Source: Leisingera aquaemixtae (GTDB lineage: Bacteria > Pseudomonadota > Alphaproteobacteria > Rhodobacterales > Rhodobacteraceae). Taken from it: a stretch of DNA of 64,000 nucleotides. Shown here one piece after another: positions 1-10,043 of the stretch. A program made the translations under genes and the position numbers. Within the stretch, counting starts at the first letter, position 1; every line of letters begins with the position of its first letter. Below the pieces are notes generated by a model, which saw nothing but the letters and a program-made list of their open reading frames with translations, was not told where the DNA came from and did no database searches. The stretch spans positions 124,001 through 188,000 of the forward strand of contig NZ_JAHVJQ010000005.1 in assembly GCF_019801145.1 (NCBI RefSeq), written 5' to 3'.

Positions 1-44
1 AGGCAGCCGTGGGCGCGGGTGTCCCTACCCGCTTGCCAGACAGG

Positions 45-434
45 TCAGCTTTCGCCGGACAGATCCTTCAAAATCGGGCAGTCCGGGCGGCTGTCGCCGG
101 CGCAGCATTTGACCAGCTCGCCAAGCGTGTCATGCATCGCTTGCAAATCCGCGATCTTCTCCTCGATCTTGGCCAGATGCTCCAGCGCCAGCTGTTTCAC
201 ATCGGCGCTGGCGCGGCTTTCGTCCTCATAGAGCGCCATCAGGGTGCGGCAGTCCTCGATGGTGAAGCCCAGCGCCCGGGCGCGGCCCAGAAAGGCCAGC
301 TTGTGCAGGTCGGTCTCGGCAAAGCAGCGGTAGCCGTTGGCGCTGCGGTGCGGCTTGATCAGGCCGATGTCCTCGTAATAGCGGATCGTCTTGGCCGGAA
401 GCCCTGAGCGGCTGGAAACGTCCCCGATATTCAT
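45..434 (-). CDS. cueR: Cu(I)-responsive MerR-family transcriptional regulator CueR
   Basis: A 129-residue MerR-family activator that senses cytoplasmic Cu(I) and switches on copper export. The N-terminal winged helix (about residues 1-70, with the family-typical [12 protein letters not shown]) is followed by a dimerisation helix and a C-terminal metal-binding loop. Cys111 and Cys119 are separated by seven residues, the spacing of CueR-type copper sensors; zinc and mercury relatives differ here. Its start overlaps the copA stop by 4 bases (ATGA), so it is translationally coupled to its target. A CueR-type promoter lies ahead of copA at 2973-3003, which would make the pair autoregulated. Seen: motif and overlap. 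Known: CueR family. Inferred: autoregulation. Confidence 0.93.
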   Translation of the reverse strand: MNIGDVSSRSGLPAKTIRYYEDIGLIKPHRSANGYRCFAETDLHKLAFLGRARALGFTIEDCRTLMALYEDESRASADVKQLALEHLAKIEEKIADLQAMHDTLGELVKCCAGDSRPDCPILKDLSGES

Positions 435-2938
435 GCGCGCGCCTCCTGCTTGGTGTCCGCCTTGGGTGCCGGTGCGGCCTGATCCTCATCTATGGCCGGT
501 TTCAGGCGGCGCAAGCGCAGCGCATTCGACAGCACAAAAACACTCGACAGCGCCATGGCGCCTGCCGCCAGAGCAGGCGACAGCAGCGGGCCGCCAAAGG
601 GGTAGAGCAAACCCGCCGCCACCGGGATCAGCAGCACGTTGTAGCCAAAGGCCCAGCCCAGGTTCTGGCGGATGTTGCGCATGGTGGCGCGGCTGACCGT
701 CAGCGCGTTGACCACCCCGCGCAGATCGCCGGAGACCAGCACTACATCCGCGGCCTCGATCGCCACGTCGGTGCCGGTGCCGATGGCGATTCCCGCATCC
801 GCCGCCGCCAGCGCCGGGGCGTCATTGATGCCATCGCCGACGAATGCCAGCGTGCCGTGTTCCGCCTGCAGTTCCTGCAGCGCCTTTACCTTGTCCGCAG
901 GCAGGCATTCGGCCTTAACCGCGTCAATGTCCAGCCGCCTGGCAATCGCCTGCGCCGTCGCGGCCGCATCGCCTGTGATCATGGCCACCTTCAACCCCTG
1001 CTCATGAAACGCCTTGATCGCTGCCGGGGTGCCCGGCTTGATCGGATCCGCCACCGCAATCACTGCCGCAAGTCGGCCGTCGACGGCAGCATAGAGCGGG
1101 GTTTCGCCGCGCTCAGCCAGCCGCGCGCCTTCCGCCTCCAGCGCGCCAAGGGCAATGCCTTCGCGCGCCATCAGACGGGCAGCACCAGCCAGCACCACGC
1201 GGCCTTCGACCTCTGCCCGCAGGCCGTAGCCCGGGATCGCCTCAAAGGCTTCAGCCTTGGGCAGCCCCTTGCCTGCCGCCGCCGTGATGGCGCGGGCAAT
1301 CGGGTGTTCGGACTGCGTCTCGGCGGCGCCGGCCAGGCGCAGCACCTCCTCGCGGGTGAAGCCCTCAGCGCAGATCAATTCGGTCAGCGCCGGGCGGCCC
1401 TCGGTCAATGTGCCGGTCTTGTCGAGCGCCACCACCTTGACCTCCTGCAGCCGCTGCAATGCGTCGCCCTTGCGGAACAGCACCCCCATCTGGGCAGCGC
1501 GGCCGATGCCCACCATGATCGAGGTCGGCGTTGCAAGCCCCATTGCGCAGGGGCAGGCGATGATCAGCACCGAGACGCCGGCCACCAGTGCCAGCGGCAG
1601 CGACGGCGCCGGGCCGAACAGCGACCAGGCCAGCACTGTCAGCGCAGCCACCGCAATGACGGCAGGCACGAACCACAGGGTGATCCGGTCGACCAGCCCC
1701 TGCACCGGCAGCTTGGCGCCCTGCGCCTGCTCCACCATGCGGATGATCTGCGCCAGCACGGTGTCGCGCCCCACACGGGTTGCGCGGAATTCCAGCGCGG
1801 CGTTGCCGTTGATGGTGCCAGCCGTCACCTCATCGCCGCGGGACTTGGCAACCGGCACCGGCTCGCCGGAAATCATGCTTTCGTCGACGTAGGAGCTGCC
1901 TGAGGTGATCTCGCCATCCACCGCGATCCGCTCGCCCGGACGGACCCGGATCAGGTCGCCGGTGCCGATCTCCTCCACCGGGGTTTCGATCGCCTCACCG
2001 CCGGAGACTACCATGGCGGACTTGGGCTGCAATCCCGCCAGTTTGCGGATCGCTGCGCCGGTGCGGCCCTTGGCACGGGCCTCCAGGAAACGGCCCGTCA
2101 GGATCAGCACCACGATGACCGCCGCGGCCTCGTAATAGACATTGGCGGTGCCTGCGGGCAGCAGCCGGGGTGCGAAGGTGGAAATCACCGAGAATCCGTA
2201 GGCCGCGGCAGTGCCCAGAGCCACCAGTGCGTTCATGTCGGGTGCGCCCCGGAACAGCGCCGGTAAGCCCTTGGCATAGAACTGCCGCCCCGGCCCCGCC
2301 AGCACCGCGGTGGTCAGGGCAAACTGCAGCAAGTAGCTGTTCTGCATGCCGATATTCGCCGCCACCCAGTGGTGCAGTGCCGGAACCATGTGGCCGCCCA
2401 TCTCGATCAGGAACACCGGCAGGGTCAGCAGCGCGGCGATCAGCACCTGACGGCCCAGTGCGGAAATTTCATCCGCCTTGCGCTGGCTGGCCTGTTCCGC
2501 CTCATCCTCAGCCGCGCCGCTGAGACGGGCCGGATAGCCGGCCTCCGTCACCGTGCGGGCCAGATCCGCAGCGCGGGCGGCACCGGTCAGATAGCGGATC
2601 TGCGCGGTCTCGTTTGCCAGGTTGACGCTGGCCGACAGCACCCCCGGCACCGCCAGCAGCGCCTTTTCCACCCGGCCCACGCAGGAAGCGCAGCTCATGC
2701 CGCTGATCACCAATGCAGCCTGCGATTCCGCGGCCGGATAGCCGGCAGCGGCCAGGGCGCCGGTCAGGTCGGTCAGCGCCACATCCCGGGCGGCCTCCAC
2801 CTGGCCGGTAGCGTTGGCTAGATTGACGGAGGCCGACTGAACCCCCTCCACTGCCGCCAGAGCGCGTTCTGCCCGGCCTGCACAGCCCGCACAGCTGAGG
2901 CCGGTGATATGTAAGGAAATTTGGGTCGTGTCTGACAT
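431..2938 (-). CDS. copA: Cu(+)-exporting P1B-type ATPase CopA
   Basis: Inner-membrane P1B-type ATPase that pumps Cu(I) out of the cytoplasm. Two N-terminal heavy-metal-associated domains carry CxxC at Cys16/Cys19 and Cys83/Cys86. The membrane CPC motif is at about 462-464, the phosphorylated Asp of DKTGT at about 506, and [10 protein letters not shown] in the hinge. The product is 835 residues, normal for a two-HMA CopA. The frame is open further upstream to 3160, but the ATG at 2938 gives the usual short N-terminus directly before the first HMA domain and lies downstream of the CueR-type promoter. The upstream extension would begin before that promoter, so I reject it. It is followed without a gap by cueR. 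Confidence 0.94.
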   Translation of the reverse strand: MSDTTQISLHITGLSCAGCAGRAERALAAVEGVQSASVNLANATGQVEAARDVALTDLTGALAAAGYPAAESQAALVISGMSCASCVGRVEKALLAVPGVLSASVNLANETAQIRYLTGAARAADLARTVTEAGYPARLSGAAEDEAEQASQRKADEISALGRQVLIAALLTLPVFLIEMGGHMVPALHHWVAANIGMQNSYLLQFALTTAVLAGPGRQFYAKGLPALFRGAPDMNALVALGTAAAYGFSVISTFAPRLLPAGTANVYYEAAAVIVVLILTGRFLEARAKGRTGAAIRKLAGLQPKSAMVVSGGEAIETPVEEIGTGDLIRVRPGERIAVDGEITSGSSYVDESMISGEPVPVAKSRGDEVTAGTINGNAALEFRATRVGRDTVLAQIIRMVEQAQGAKLPVQGLVDRITLWFVPAVIAVAALTVLAWSLFGPAPSLPLALVAGVSVLIIACPCAMGLATPTSIMVGIGRAAQMGVLFRKGDALQRLQEVKVVALDKTGTLTEGRPALTELICAEGFTREEVLRLAGAAETQSEHPIARAITAAAGKGLPKAEAFEAIPGYGLRAEVEGRVVLAGAARLMAREGIALGALEAEGARLAERGETPLYAAVDGRLAAVIAVADPIKPGTPAAIKAFHEQGLKVAMITGDAAATAQAIARRLDIDAVKAECLPADKVKALQELQAEHGTLAFVGDGINDAPALAAADAGIAIGTGTDVAIEAADVVLVSGDLRGVVNALTVSRATMRNIRQNLGWAFGYNVLLIPVAAGLLYPFGGPLLSPALAAGAMALSSVFVLSNALRLRRLKPAIDEDQAAPAPKADTKQEARA

Positions 2939-2972
2939 CGGAAGTCCGCCGGAATCTGTTCCTTTGACAGTG

Positions 2973-3003
2973 GATATGAGGGTTCCAGCGAGGGGAAGGT
3001 CAA
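2973..3003 (-). promoter_or_regulatory. CueR-type promoter/operator of copA
   Basis: Read on the minus strand, TTGACC (2998-3003) is separated by exactly 19 bases from CATATC (2973-2978). The spacer contains TTCCCC and GCTGGAA, close to the classical CueR operator of copA promoters. A 19-base spacer is the signature of MerR-family activated promoters, which the regulator untwists. It lies 35 bases ahead of the copA start. Confidence 0.82.
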
Positions 3004-3291
3004 GGGGTGGCACCGAGATTCCTTCCCAAAACTGGAAGCCTGCAGGCAAAGTGCTGGAACCCGCGGGTTTTTCATTGTGCCGGGATGGCGCGGACCGCGG
3101 CTCAGCTGTCGCTTTCGGGGCAAAGCCCGGGGTGCCTCCCCTGTTAGGGTGCCGAGGCAATGCTTGCGCGTGCCGGCCCGCAAATGTAACGCTGGGTCAT
3201 TCCAGCCGCGGCGCAGCCGCTGGCACCGCATTCACCCCGGACCCGCCAGGCGGCGGCCCGGTCCCGCAGACAAGAACGAAGGACCAGTCAC

Positions 3292-4407
<1,116 letters not shown>

Positions 4408-4430
4408 CCCCGGGATTCATGTGAAACACC

Positions 4431-4468
4431 AAAAAGAACGCAGGCCTTCGGGCCTGCGTTTTCTTTTT
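4431..4468. terminator. Bidirectional intrinsic terminator between frmA and the spoVR operon
   Basis: A perfect 10-bp stem (AACGCAGGCC at 4437-4446 and GGCCTGCGTT at 4451-4460) is closed by a TTCG loop. It has an A-run on the left and a T-run on the right, so it can terminate both convergent transcripts. Confidence 0.88.
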
Positions 4469-4516
4469 GGTCATGCAGCCGGTTCCTGTGCCCTTGCGGC
4501 GAGGGCCGCCCTGCAA

Positions 4517-6031
4517 TCAGTTTTCGGTGGTTGCCTCAACCGCGTCCAGGCTGACGTCATAGCCCCAGAGGCGGCGCAGGTGCTTCAGCACCTCATCCTG
4601 ATCCTCTTCGTCCAGGTGGATGCCGTCGCGCACGGTGTGGGTCAGCTTCAGCTCCCGGTCGCCGCGCAGGTCGGCATCGGTGACCTGGATGTCCGGCTCC
4701 AGATAGGCCAGGTCATACTGTTTCGCCAGATCGCGGCGGATCGCCTTGTAGCCGGCCCGGTTGTGAATCTGGCTGACCACCAGGTTGGGCAGTTCCGCGT
4801 CGTTGGTCAGGGTGAACAGCTTGAATTTGCGGATCAGGTTCGGCGACAGGAACTGCTGGATGAAGCTTTCGTCCCGGTAGTTCGCCCAGGCGTCCCGCAG
4901 CACTCCGCGCCAGTCCGGATTGCCGGCGAAATCCGGGAACCATTCGCGGTCCTCGTCGGTGGGATCCTGGCAGATGCGGCGGATGTCCTGCATCATCGCA
5001 AAGCCCAGCGCATAAGGGTTGATGCCGGAATAGCGCGGATCGTCATACTCCGGCTGCATTACCACGTTGGTATGACTGTGCAGCATCTCCATATAGGCGC
5101 CCTGGGTGATCTGGCCCTGCTCATGGAGCTTGTTGATGATGTAATAGTGCACGAAGGTCGCGCAGCCCTCGTTCATTACCTTGGTCTGTTTCTGCGGGTA
5201 AAGGTACTGCGCCAGCATCCGCACGATGCGCAGGATCTCGCATTGCCAGGGCTCCAGCACCGGGCTGTGCTTTTCCAGGAAGTACAGGATGTTCTCCTGC
5301 GGCAGGTTCATCAGCTTGCGGCGCGCGCTGTAGTCGGCGTCTTCGACCAGTTGCAGCTTGTCCCGACCCAGGGTCGTGTCGGTCCAGATATCCAGCACGC
5401 TCTGGCTGCCTTCGTAGCCCTCGCGCACCTTCTGCATCGCCACCAGCTCCTCGTTGGTGGGTTTGGGCGGGCGGCCGTAGCGGAACACGCCCTGGGACTG
5501 CAGCGCATGGGCGGCGTCCAGCACCTCTTCCACGGCCATCGGGCCATAGCGTTCCTCGCAGGCGGCGATGTAGTTCTTGGCAAAGGCCAGGTAGTCGTGA
5601 ATGCCCGCGGCATCGGTCCATTGCTGGAACAGGTAGTTGTTCTTGAAGAAATGATTGTGCCCGAAGGCCGCATGCGCCATCACCAGCGTCTGCATCGCCA
5701 TGGTGTTTTCTTCCATGTTGTAGCTGATGCAGGGGTTCGAATTGATCACGATCTCATAAGCCAGCCCCTGGCGGCCGGTGCGGTAAAGCGCCTCGTCGCG
5801 GGCAAAGTGCTTGCCGAAGGACCAGTGCTGATACATCAGCGGCAGGCCGACACAGGAATAGGCGTCCAGCATCTGCTCGGCTGAAATGATCTCGATCTGA
5901 TTGGGATAAACGTCCAGCCCAAGGTCTTCGAGCGCGATCTCCTCGATCGCGTCGCGCGCCTTTTCCATCAGCTCGAAGGTCCATTCCGGCCCGTCGAACA
6001 GCGGCTCGCGCGCCGTTTCAGCTGCCTGCAT
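4517..6031 (-). CDS. spoVR: SpoVR/YcgB family protein
   Basis: A 504-residue member of the SpoVR (YcgB) family, named after a Bacillus spore-cortex gene but widespread in non-sporulating bacteria, where the biochemical role is not settled. It is the last gene of a three-gene operon with prkA and yeaH, the same set found in enterobacteria, where it belongs to the RpoS/nitrogen-starvation response. The protein is soluble, without a signal peptide or membrane segments. Its start overlaps the yeaH stop by 14 bases, indicating coupling. An AAGGGG ribosome site precedes the ATG. The family call is firm; the function is not known. Confidence 0.9.
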   Translation of the reverse strand: MQAAETAREPLFDGPEWTFELMEKARDAIEEIALEDLGLDVYPNQIEIISAEQMLDAYSCVGLPLMYQHWSFGKHFARDEALYRTGRQGLAYEIVINSNPCISYNMEENTMAMQTLVMAHAAFGHNHFFKNNYLFQQWTDAAGIHDYLAFAKNYIAACEERYGPMAVEEVLDAAHALQSQGVFRYGRPPKPTNEELVAMQKVREGYEGSQSVLDIWTDTTLGRDKLQLVEDADYSARRKLMNLPQENILYFLEKHSPVLEPWQCEILRIVRMLAQYLYPQKQTKVMNEGCATFVHYYIINKLHEQGQITQGAYMEMLHSHTNVVMQPEYDDPRYSGINPYALGFAMMQDIRRICQDPTDEDREWFPDFAGNPDWRGVLRDAWANYRDESFIQQFLSPNLIRKFKLFTLTNDAELPNLVVSQIHNRAGYKAIRRDLAKQYDLAYLEPDIQVTDADLRGDRELKLTHTVRDGIHLDEEDQDEVLKHLRRLWGYDVSLDAVEATTEN

Positions 6032-7355
6032 ACTGCGCCCCTTTCACCTTGGGGAGGAAGAACTCCCGGAAAATCGGATAGATGTGGCCCGGCTGCGAAA
6101 CCCGCTGCATCTCGAAATGCTGCGCCTGCGCCTTCACCTCGCGGTAGTTCTGCCACAGGTCTTCGCCTGCTTCGGGGTTGTTCAGCAGCATCTCCGCCGC
6201 CTCATCGACGATTTCCACATAGGCATAGAACTGGCTGACCGGCAGCAGGTCGTTCAGCAAGAGGTTCTTGCAGCGCACCGAGTCATTGCCGAAGTTTTCG
6301 CCGTCCGAGGCCTGGGCGCCGTAGATGTTCCACTCATCCGGCGGATAGCGCTCGTCGATGATCTCCTTCATCTTCTCCAGCGCGGTGGAGACGATGGTGC
6401 CGCCGGTTTCGCGGGCATAGAAGAAGGTCTCTTCATCCACTTCCTGAGCGTGGTGGGTATGGCGCACGAACACCAGCTCAGTGTGCTCATAGCAGCGTTC
6501 CAGGAACAGGTGCAGCAGCAGGAAGAACCGCTTGGCCAGATCCTTCTCGCGCTCCTGCATGGAGCCGGACACATCCATCAGGCAGAACACCACGGCGCGG
6601 GAATTGCGGATCTTTTCCGGCACAAAGGTGTCGTAGCGCAGGTCCAGCGGGTCGATGTAGCCGACCACCTTGCGCTTGCGCAGGACGCCTTCGAGCTTCT
6701 TGCGCAGCGTCTCCAGAAATTCCTCCTGCGGCGGGGTACGCTCGTCCAGCGCCTCCAGCTCGGCGATCTGCTCTTCCAGATCGCGCTGGGACTTGGTGGT
6801 GGGGCGCTGCAATGCGATGCGGCGGCCCAGCGAGTTGCGCATGGTGCGCACCAGGTTGAGGTTGTTCGGCGTGCCCGCCGTGGTCAGGCCCGCGCGGCGG
6901 GTGCCGATGGTTTCGGTTTCCACCGTGGCTTTCTCCACCAGGTCCGGCAGCTCCAGCCCCTCGAACAGGATTTCCAGATACTCCTCCTGGGTCAGGGTGA
7001 AGGAAAACTCATCCTCCCCCTCGCCGTCCTCGGAGGCCTTGCGGCCGCCCTGCCCGGCGCCGCCCTGCGGCCGTTTGATGGTGTCGCCGACGACAAACTC
7101 CTTGTTGCCCGGCAGCACATGGCGCCGCAGCCCGCCCTTGGAGGAATGGAAGAACCGCGGCTCCTTCAGCCCCCGTGTCGGGATCGTCACCTTTTCGCCT
7201 TCGTCCGGGACGCCGCCGCCGCCTTGGATCGACTTCCCCCGGACCGACTGATCGACGCGCTCCTTAATATTCTCCCGGGCCCGCCGCAGGAACCGCTGGC
7301 GGTTCCCGAGGCTCTTGCCCTTTGGATTGGCGCGCCTGTCGATGAAATGATGCAT
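6018..7355 (-). CDS. yeaH: YeaH/YhbH family protein (DUF444, von Willebrand A-like)
   Basis: A 445-residue DUF444 protein. The C-terminal half contains a von Willebrand A-like domain with an intact MIDAS motif (MDVSGSM, at about residue 257). The N-terminal half is basic and low in complexity, with a glycine-rich stretch. It forms an operon with the PrkA kinase upstream (18-base gap) and spoVR downstream (14-base overlap). Known: this trio is conserved and the DUF444 protein is thought to work with PrkA. Inferred: it is a partner or adaptor of the kinase in a starvation or stress response. Confidence 0.9.
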   Translation of the reverse strand: MHHFIDRRANPKGKSLGNRQRFLRRARENIKERVDQSVRGKSIQGGGGVPDEGEKVTIPTRGLKEPRFFHSSKGGLRRHVLPGNKEFVVGDTIKRPQGGAGQGGRKASEDGEGEDEFSFTLTQEEYLEILFEGLELPDLVEKATVETETIGTRRAGLTTAGTPNNLNLVRTMRNSLGRRIALQRPTTKSQRDLEEQIAELEALDERTPPQEEFLETLRKKLEGVLRKRKVVGYIDPLDLRYDTFVPEKIRNSRAVVFCLMDVSGSMQEREKDLAKRFFLLLHLFLERCYEHTELVFVRHTHHAQEVDEETFFYARETGGTIVSTALEKMKEIIDERYPPDEWNIYGAQASDGENFGNDSVRCKNLLLNDLLPVSQFYAYVEIVDEAAEMLLNNPEAGEDLWQNYREVKAQAQHFEMQRVSQPGHIYPIFREFFLPKVKGAQYAGS

Positions 7356-7373
7356 GTTGCACAGCGCTCCTCT

Positions 7374-9308
7374 TTAGCCCGCCTTGTTGACCCGCATGTA
7401 CCATTCGACCAGGCGCCGCACCTGGCGGTCGGTATAGCCGTGGCCGCGCATCCGCTCGACGAACTCCTGGTGCTTGCTTTCGGTCTTGCTGTCCTTCTTG
7501 GACCCGAAGGAGATCACCGGCAGCAGTTCCTCGACCTGGCTGAACATGTGCTTTTCGATCACATCGCGCAGCTTCTCATAAGAGCTCCAGGCCGGGTTCG
7601 AGCCGGTATTGGCACGGTGGCGCAGGGCAAATTTGACCACCTCGTTGCGGAAGTCCTTGGGATTGGCGATGCCGACCGGCTTCTCGATCTTGGAAAGCTC
7701 CGCATCCAGAACCTCGCGGTTGTAGAGCTGGCCGGTGTCAGGATCCTTGTAATCCTGCTCCTCGATCCAGGCATCGGCATAGGAGATGTAGCGATCGAAC
7801 ACGTTCTGGCCGTATTCGGTATAACTTTCGAGGTACGCCTTCTGGATTTCGTTGCCGATGAACTCCTCGTAGCGCGGCGCCAGTTCGGTCTTGATGAATT
7901 CCAGATACTTCTGTTCCGTCTCCTGCGGGAACTGCTCGCGCTTGATCATCTGCTCCAGCACATACATCAGGTGCACCGGGTCTGCCGCCACCTCGTTGGT
8001 GTCGAAGTTGAAGGTGGTGGAGAGCACCTTGAAGGCAAAGCGGGTGGAAATGCCGTTCATGCCCTCATCGACGCCGGCGCGGTCCTGGTATTCCTGCACC
8101 GTCTTGGCCTTGGGATCGGTGTCCTTGAGGCTTTCGCCGTCATAGACCCGCATCTTGGAATAGAGGTTCGAGTTCTCATGCGGCTTCAGGCGCGTCAGCA
8201 CCGAGAAGCGGCTGAGGATTTTCAGCGTCTCCGGCGCGCAGGGCGCATTGCGCAGCTCGCTGTTCTCGATCAGTTTCTGGTAGATCGAGGTCTCATCCGA
8301 GACGCGCAGGCAGTAGGGCACCTTGACGATCGACACCCGGTCGATAAAGGCCTCGTTGTTCTTGTTGTTCTTGAAGGATTGCCATTCGCTTTCGTTGGAA
8401 TGGGCCAGGATCAGGCCGCTGAAGGGGATGGCGCCGAAGCTTTCGGTGCCCATGTAATTGCCTTCCTGGGTCGCTGTCAGCAGCGGGTGCAGCATCTTGA
8501 TCGGCGCCTTGAACATCTCGACGAATTCGAGGATGCCCTGTGTCGACCGGTTCAGGCCGCCGGAGAAGCTGTAGGCGTCCGGGTTGTCCTGGCTGAAATG
8601 CTCCAGCTGGCGGATGTCGACCTTGCCGACCAGGGTGGAGATATCCTGGTTGTTTTCATCCCCCGGCTCTACCTTGGCGACACAGATCCGGCGCAGCCGC
8701 GACGGATAGAGGCGGACGACGGAAAACTTGTTGATATCACCATCGAATTCATCCAGCCGCTGCACCGCCCAAGGCGACATCAGCCCGGGCAGCCGGTGCT
8801 GGGCAATGCCGTATTCCTCCTCCAGCACCTTGCCCATGCGGACCGGATCAAACAGGCCCAGCGGGCTTTCGAAGATCGGGGAAATCTGGTTGCCGGCCTT
8901 CAGCACGTAGATTGGCTGATCCTCCATCAGGCGCTTCAGCCGTTCCGCCAGAGAGGATTTGCCGCCGCCCACCGGCCCCAGCAAGTAGAGGATCTGCTTG
9001 CGTTCTTCCAGGCCCTGCGCGGCGTGGCGGAAGTATCCGACGATCCGTTCGATCGTATCTTCCATGCCGTAGAAATCGTGGAAGGCGCTGTAGCGCTTGA
9101 TCGTGCGGTTCTGAAAGATCGGCCCCAGGCGGGAGTCCTTGGACGTGTCCACCAGTTCTTCCTGGCCAATTGCCTTCAGCATCCTCTCGGCAACGTTCGC
9201 GTACAGGCTTGGATCGTCACGGCAGGTGTTCAAATACTCCTGCAGCGGCATTTCCTGCTCGCGCGTTTCGCCGTACTGCTCTGCAAAAAGTTCGGCAATG
9301 TCTTTCAT
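7374..9308 (-). CDS. prkA: PrkA family serine protein kinase (YeaG-like AAA+ protein)
   Basis: A 644-residue PrkA protein and first gene of the prkA-yeaH-spoVR operon. The N-terminal AAA+ domain has a Walker A motif GPVGGGKSS with Lys117, and the C-terminal third is the PrkA kinase-like region. In enterobacteria the homologue YeaG is involved in nitrogen starvation and persistence. Whether the protein acts mainly as a kinase or as an AAA+ protease-like machine is debated for the family. AGGAGG precedes the ATG by about 11 bases. The upstream 735-base intergenic region must hold its promoter. Confidence 0.93.
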   Translation of the reverse strand: MKDIAELFAEQYGETREQEMPLQEYLNTCRDDPSLYANVAERMLKAIGQEELVDTSKDSRLGPIFQNRTIKRYSAFHDFYGMEDTIERIVGYFRHAAQGLEERKQILYLLGPVGGGKSSLAERLKRLMEDQPIYVLKAGNQISPIFESPLGLFDPVRMGKVLEEEYGIAQHRLPGLMSPWAVQRLDEFDGDINKFSVVRLYPSRLRRICVAKVEPGDENNQDISTLVGKVDIRQLEHFSQDNPDAYSFSGGLNRSTQGILEFVEMFKAPIKMLHPLLTATQEGNYMGTESFGAIPFSGLILAHSNESEWQSFKNNKNNEAFIDRVSIVKVPYCLRVSDETSIYQKLIENSELRNAPCAPETLKILSRFSVLTRLKPHENSNLYSKMRVYDGESLKDTDPKAKTVQEYQDRAGVDEGMNGISTRFAFKVLSTTFNFDTNEVAADPVHLMYVLEQMIKREQFPQETEQKYLEFIKTELAPRYEEFIGNEIQKAYLESYTEYGQNVFDRYISYADAWIEEQDYKDPDTGQLYNREVLDAELSKIEKPVGIANPKDFRNEVVKFALRHRANTGSNPAWSSYEKLRDVIEKHMFSQVEELLPVISFGSKKDSKTESKHQEFVERMRGHGYTDRQVRRLVEWYMRVNKAG

Positions 9309-10043
9309 CTTGGATCAAGCCTCCTGGTTAACTGGCGCCGTTCCTCCTGGCGTTTATTAGTTCGCGCACGGACAGAGAGTGCCCAGCACGTGGGCATGGA
9401 TGTCCGCGTCAGTGTTGAGTTCTGATTTCTGCTCGGCGCCGTTACTGGCGGTGTTACGTCCGGCTGGCCGCTCTTGGCGGCGGCCTGCGCCCGGAAACCA
9501 GGGCTATCGGCGTCGTGTTACTTACTCTCGAGCTTACACCAATTACGAACTTCTTACTATCTGAAAGTGGTGTACTTTTAATTAATTGCCAGAAACTTTT
9601 GCGGGAAATTTACATCACATCGCAGCGATCTGCCCTGCTGCGCCGCCCTTCTGCATCGCGGCATTTCAAGCACTTGCGTGCAAACCGCCCTGCGCGGCAC
9701 GAGGGCCGGCTGCGCTGTGACCAAAGGTGGCGGCACAGCCGGAGCCCCAAGGCTTCCCACTGTCGGCCGCCGGGCAGTCCGGACGCCCGAGAGCCCCGCC
9801 CCACGGGGAGCGCGGCGTCACAGGGCCGTGAAAAAACTTCGATTTTCTGCGGCAGTGAGGACACGGTTGGCAGGGAAATCAGCCGGAATGCGCCCCCCGC
9901 ACACTGGACAGGACTGAAAAAATTGTCACATTGTGGCCTCAAAATGGCCGCAAAAGACGGCCGCTGGGCGAACACACAGGCAACTAAACCGCGCGGCGCG
10001 CTCCCATTCCGGGCGCGGCGCGCATAGATGGGCGGTAAGTTTT
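9309..10043. other. Long divergent intergenic region between prkA and the adhesin operon
   Basis: 735 bases without a convincing gene. The part at about 9515-9620 is markedly AT-rich for this genome, as expected of promoter DNA. The rest is GC-rich and yields only arginine/proline-rich spurious frames. It must carry the promoters of two divergent operons, but I could not identify specific operator sites. Confidence 0.6.

Noticed and set aside
1-44. Short sequence beyond the cueR stop
   Set aside because: Only a small GC-rich inverted repeat (CGGGT/ACCCG) is seen; too little sequence to call a terminator.
2939-3160. Extension of copA to an upstream start
   Set aside because: The extension would start upstream of the CueR-type promoter, and the added residues are unlike CopA.
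6084-9425. A 1113-codon open frame on the plus strand opposite yeaH and prkA
   Set aside because: Shadow of the prkA-yeaH operon, without ribosome site or protein family features.
9515-10027. A 170-codon plus-strand frame in the prkA-adhesin intergenic region
   Set aside because: Arg/Pro/Ser-rich, crosses AT-rich promoter DNA and shows no family features or good ribosome site.
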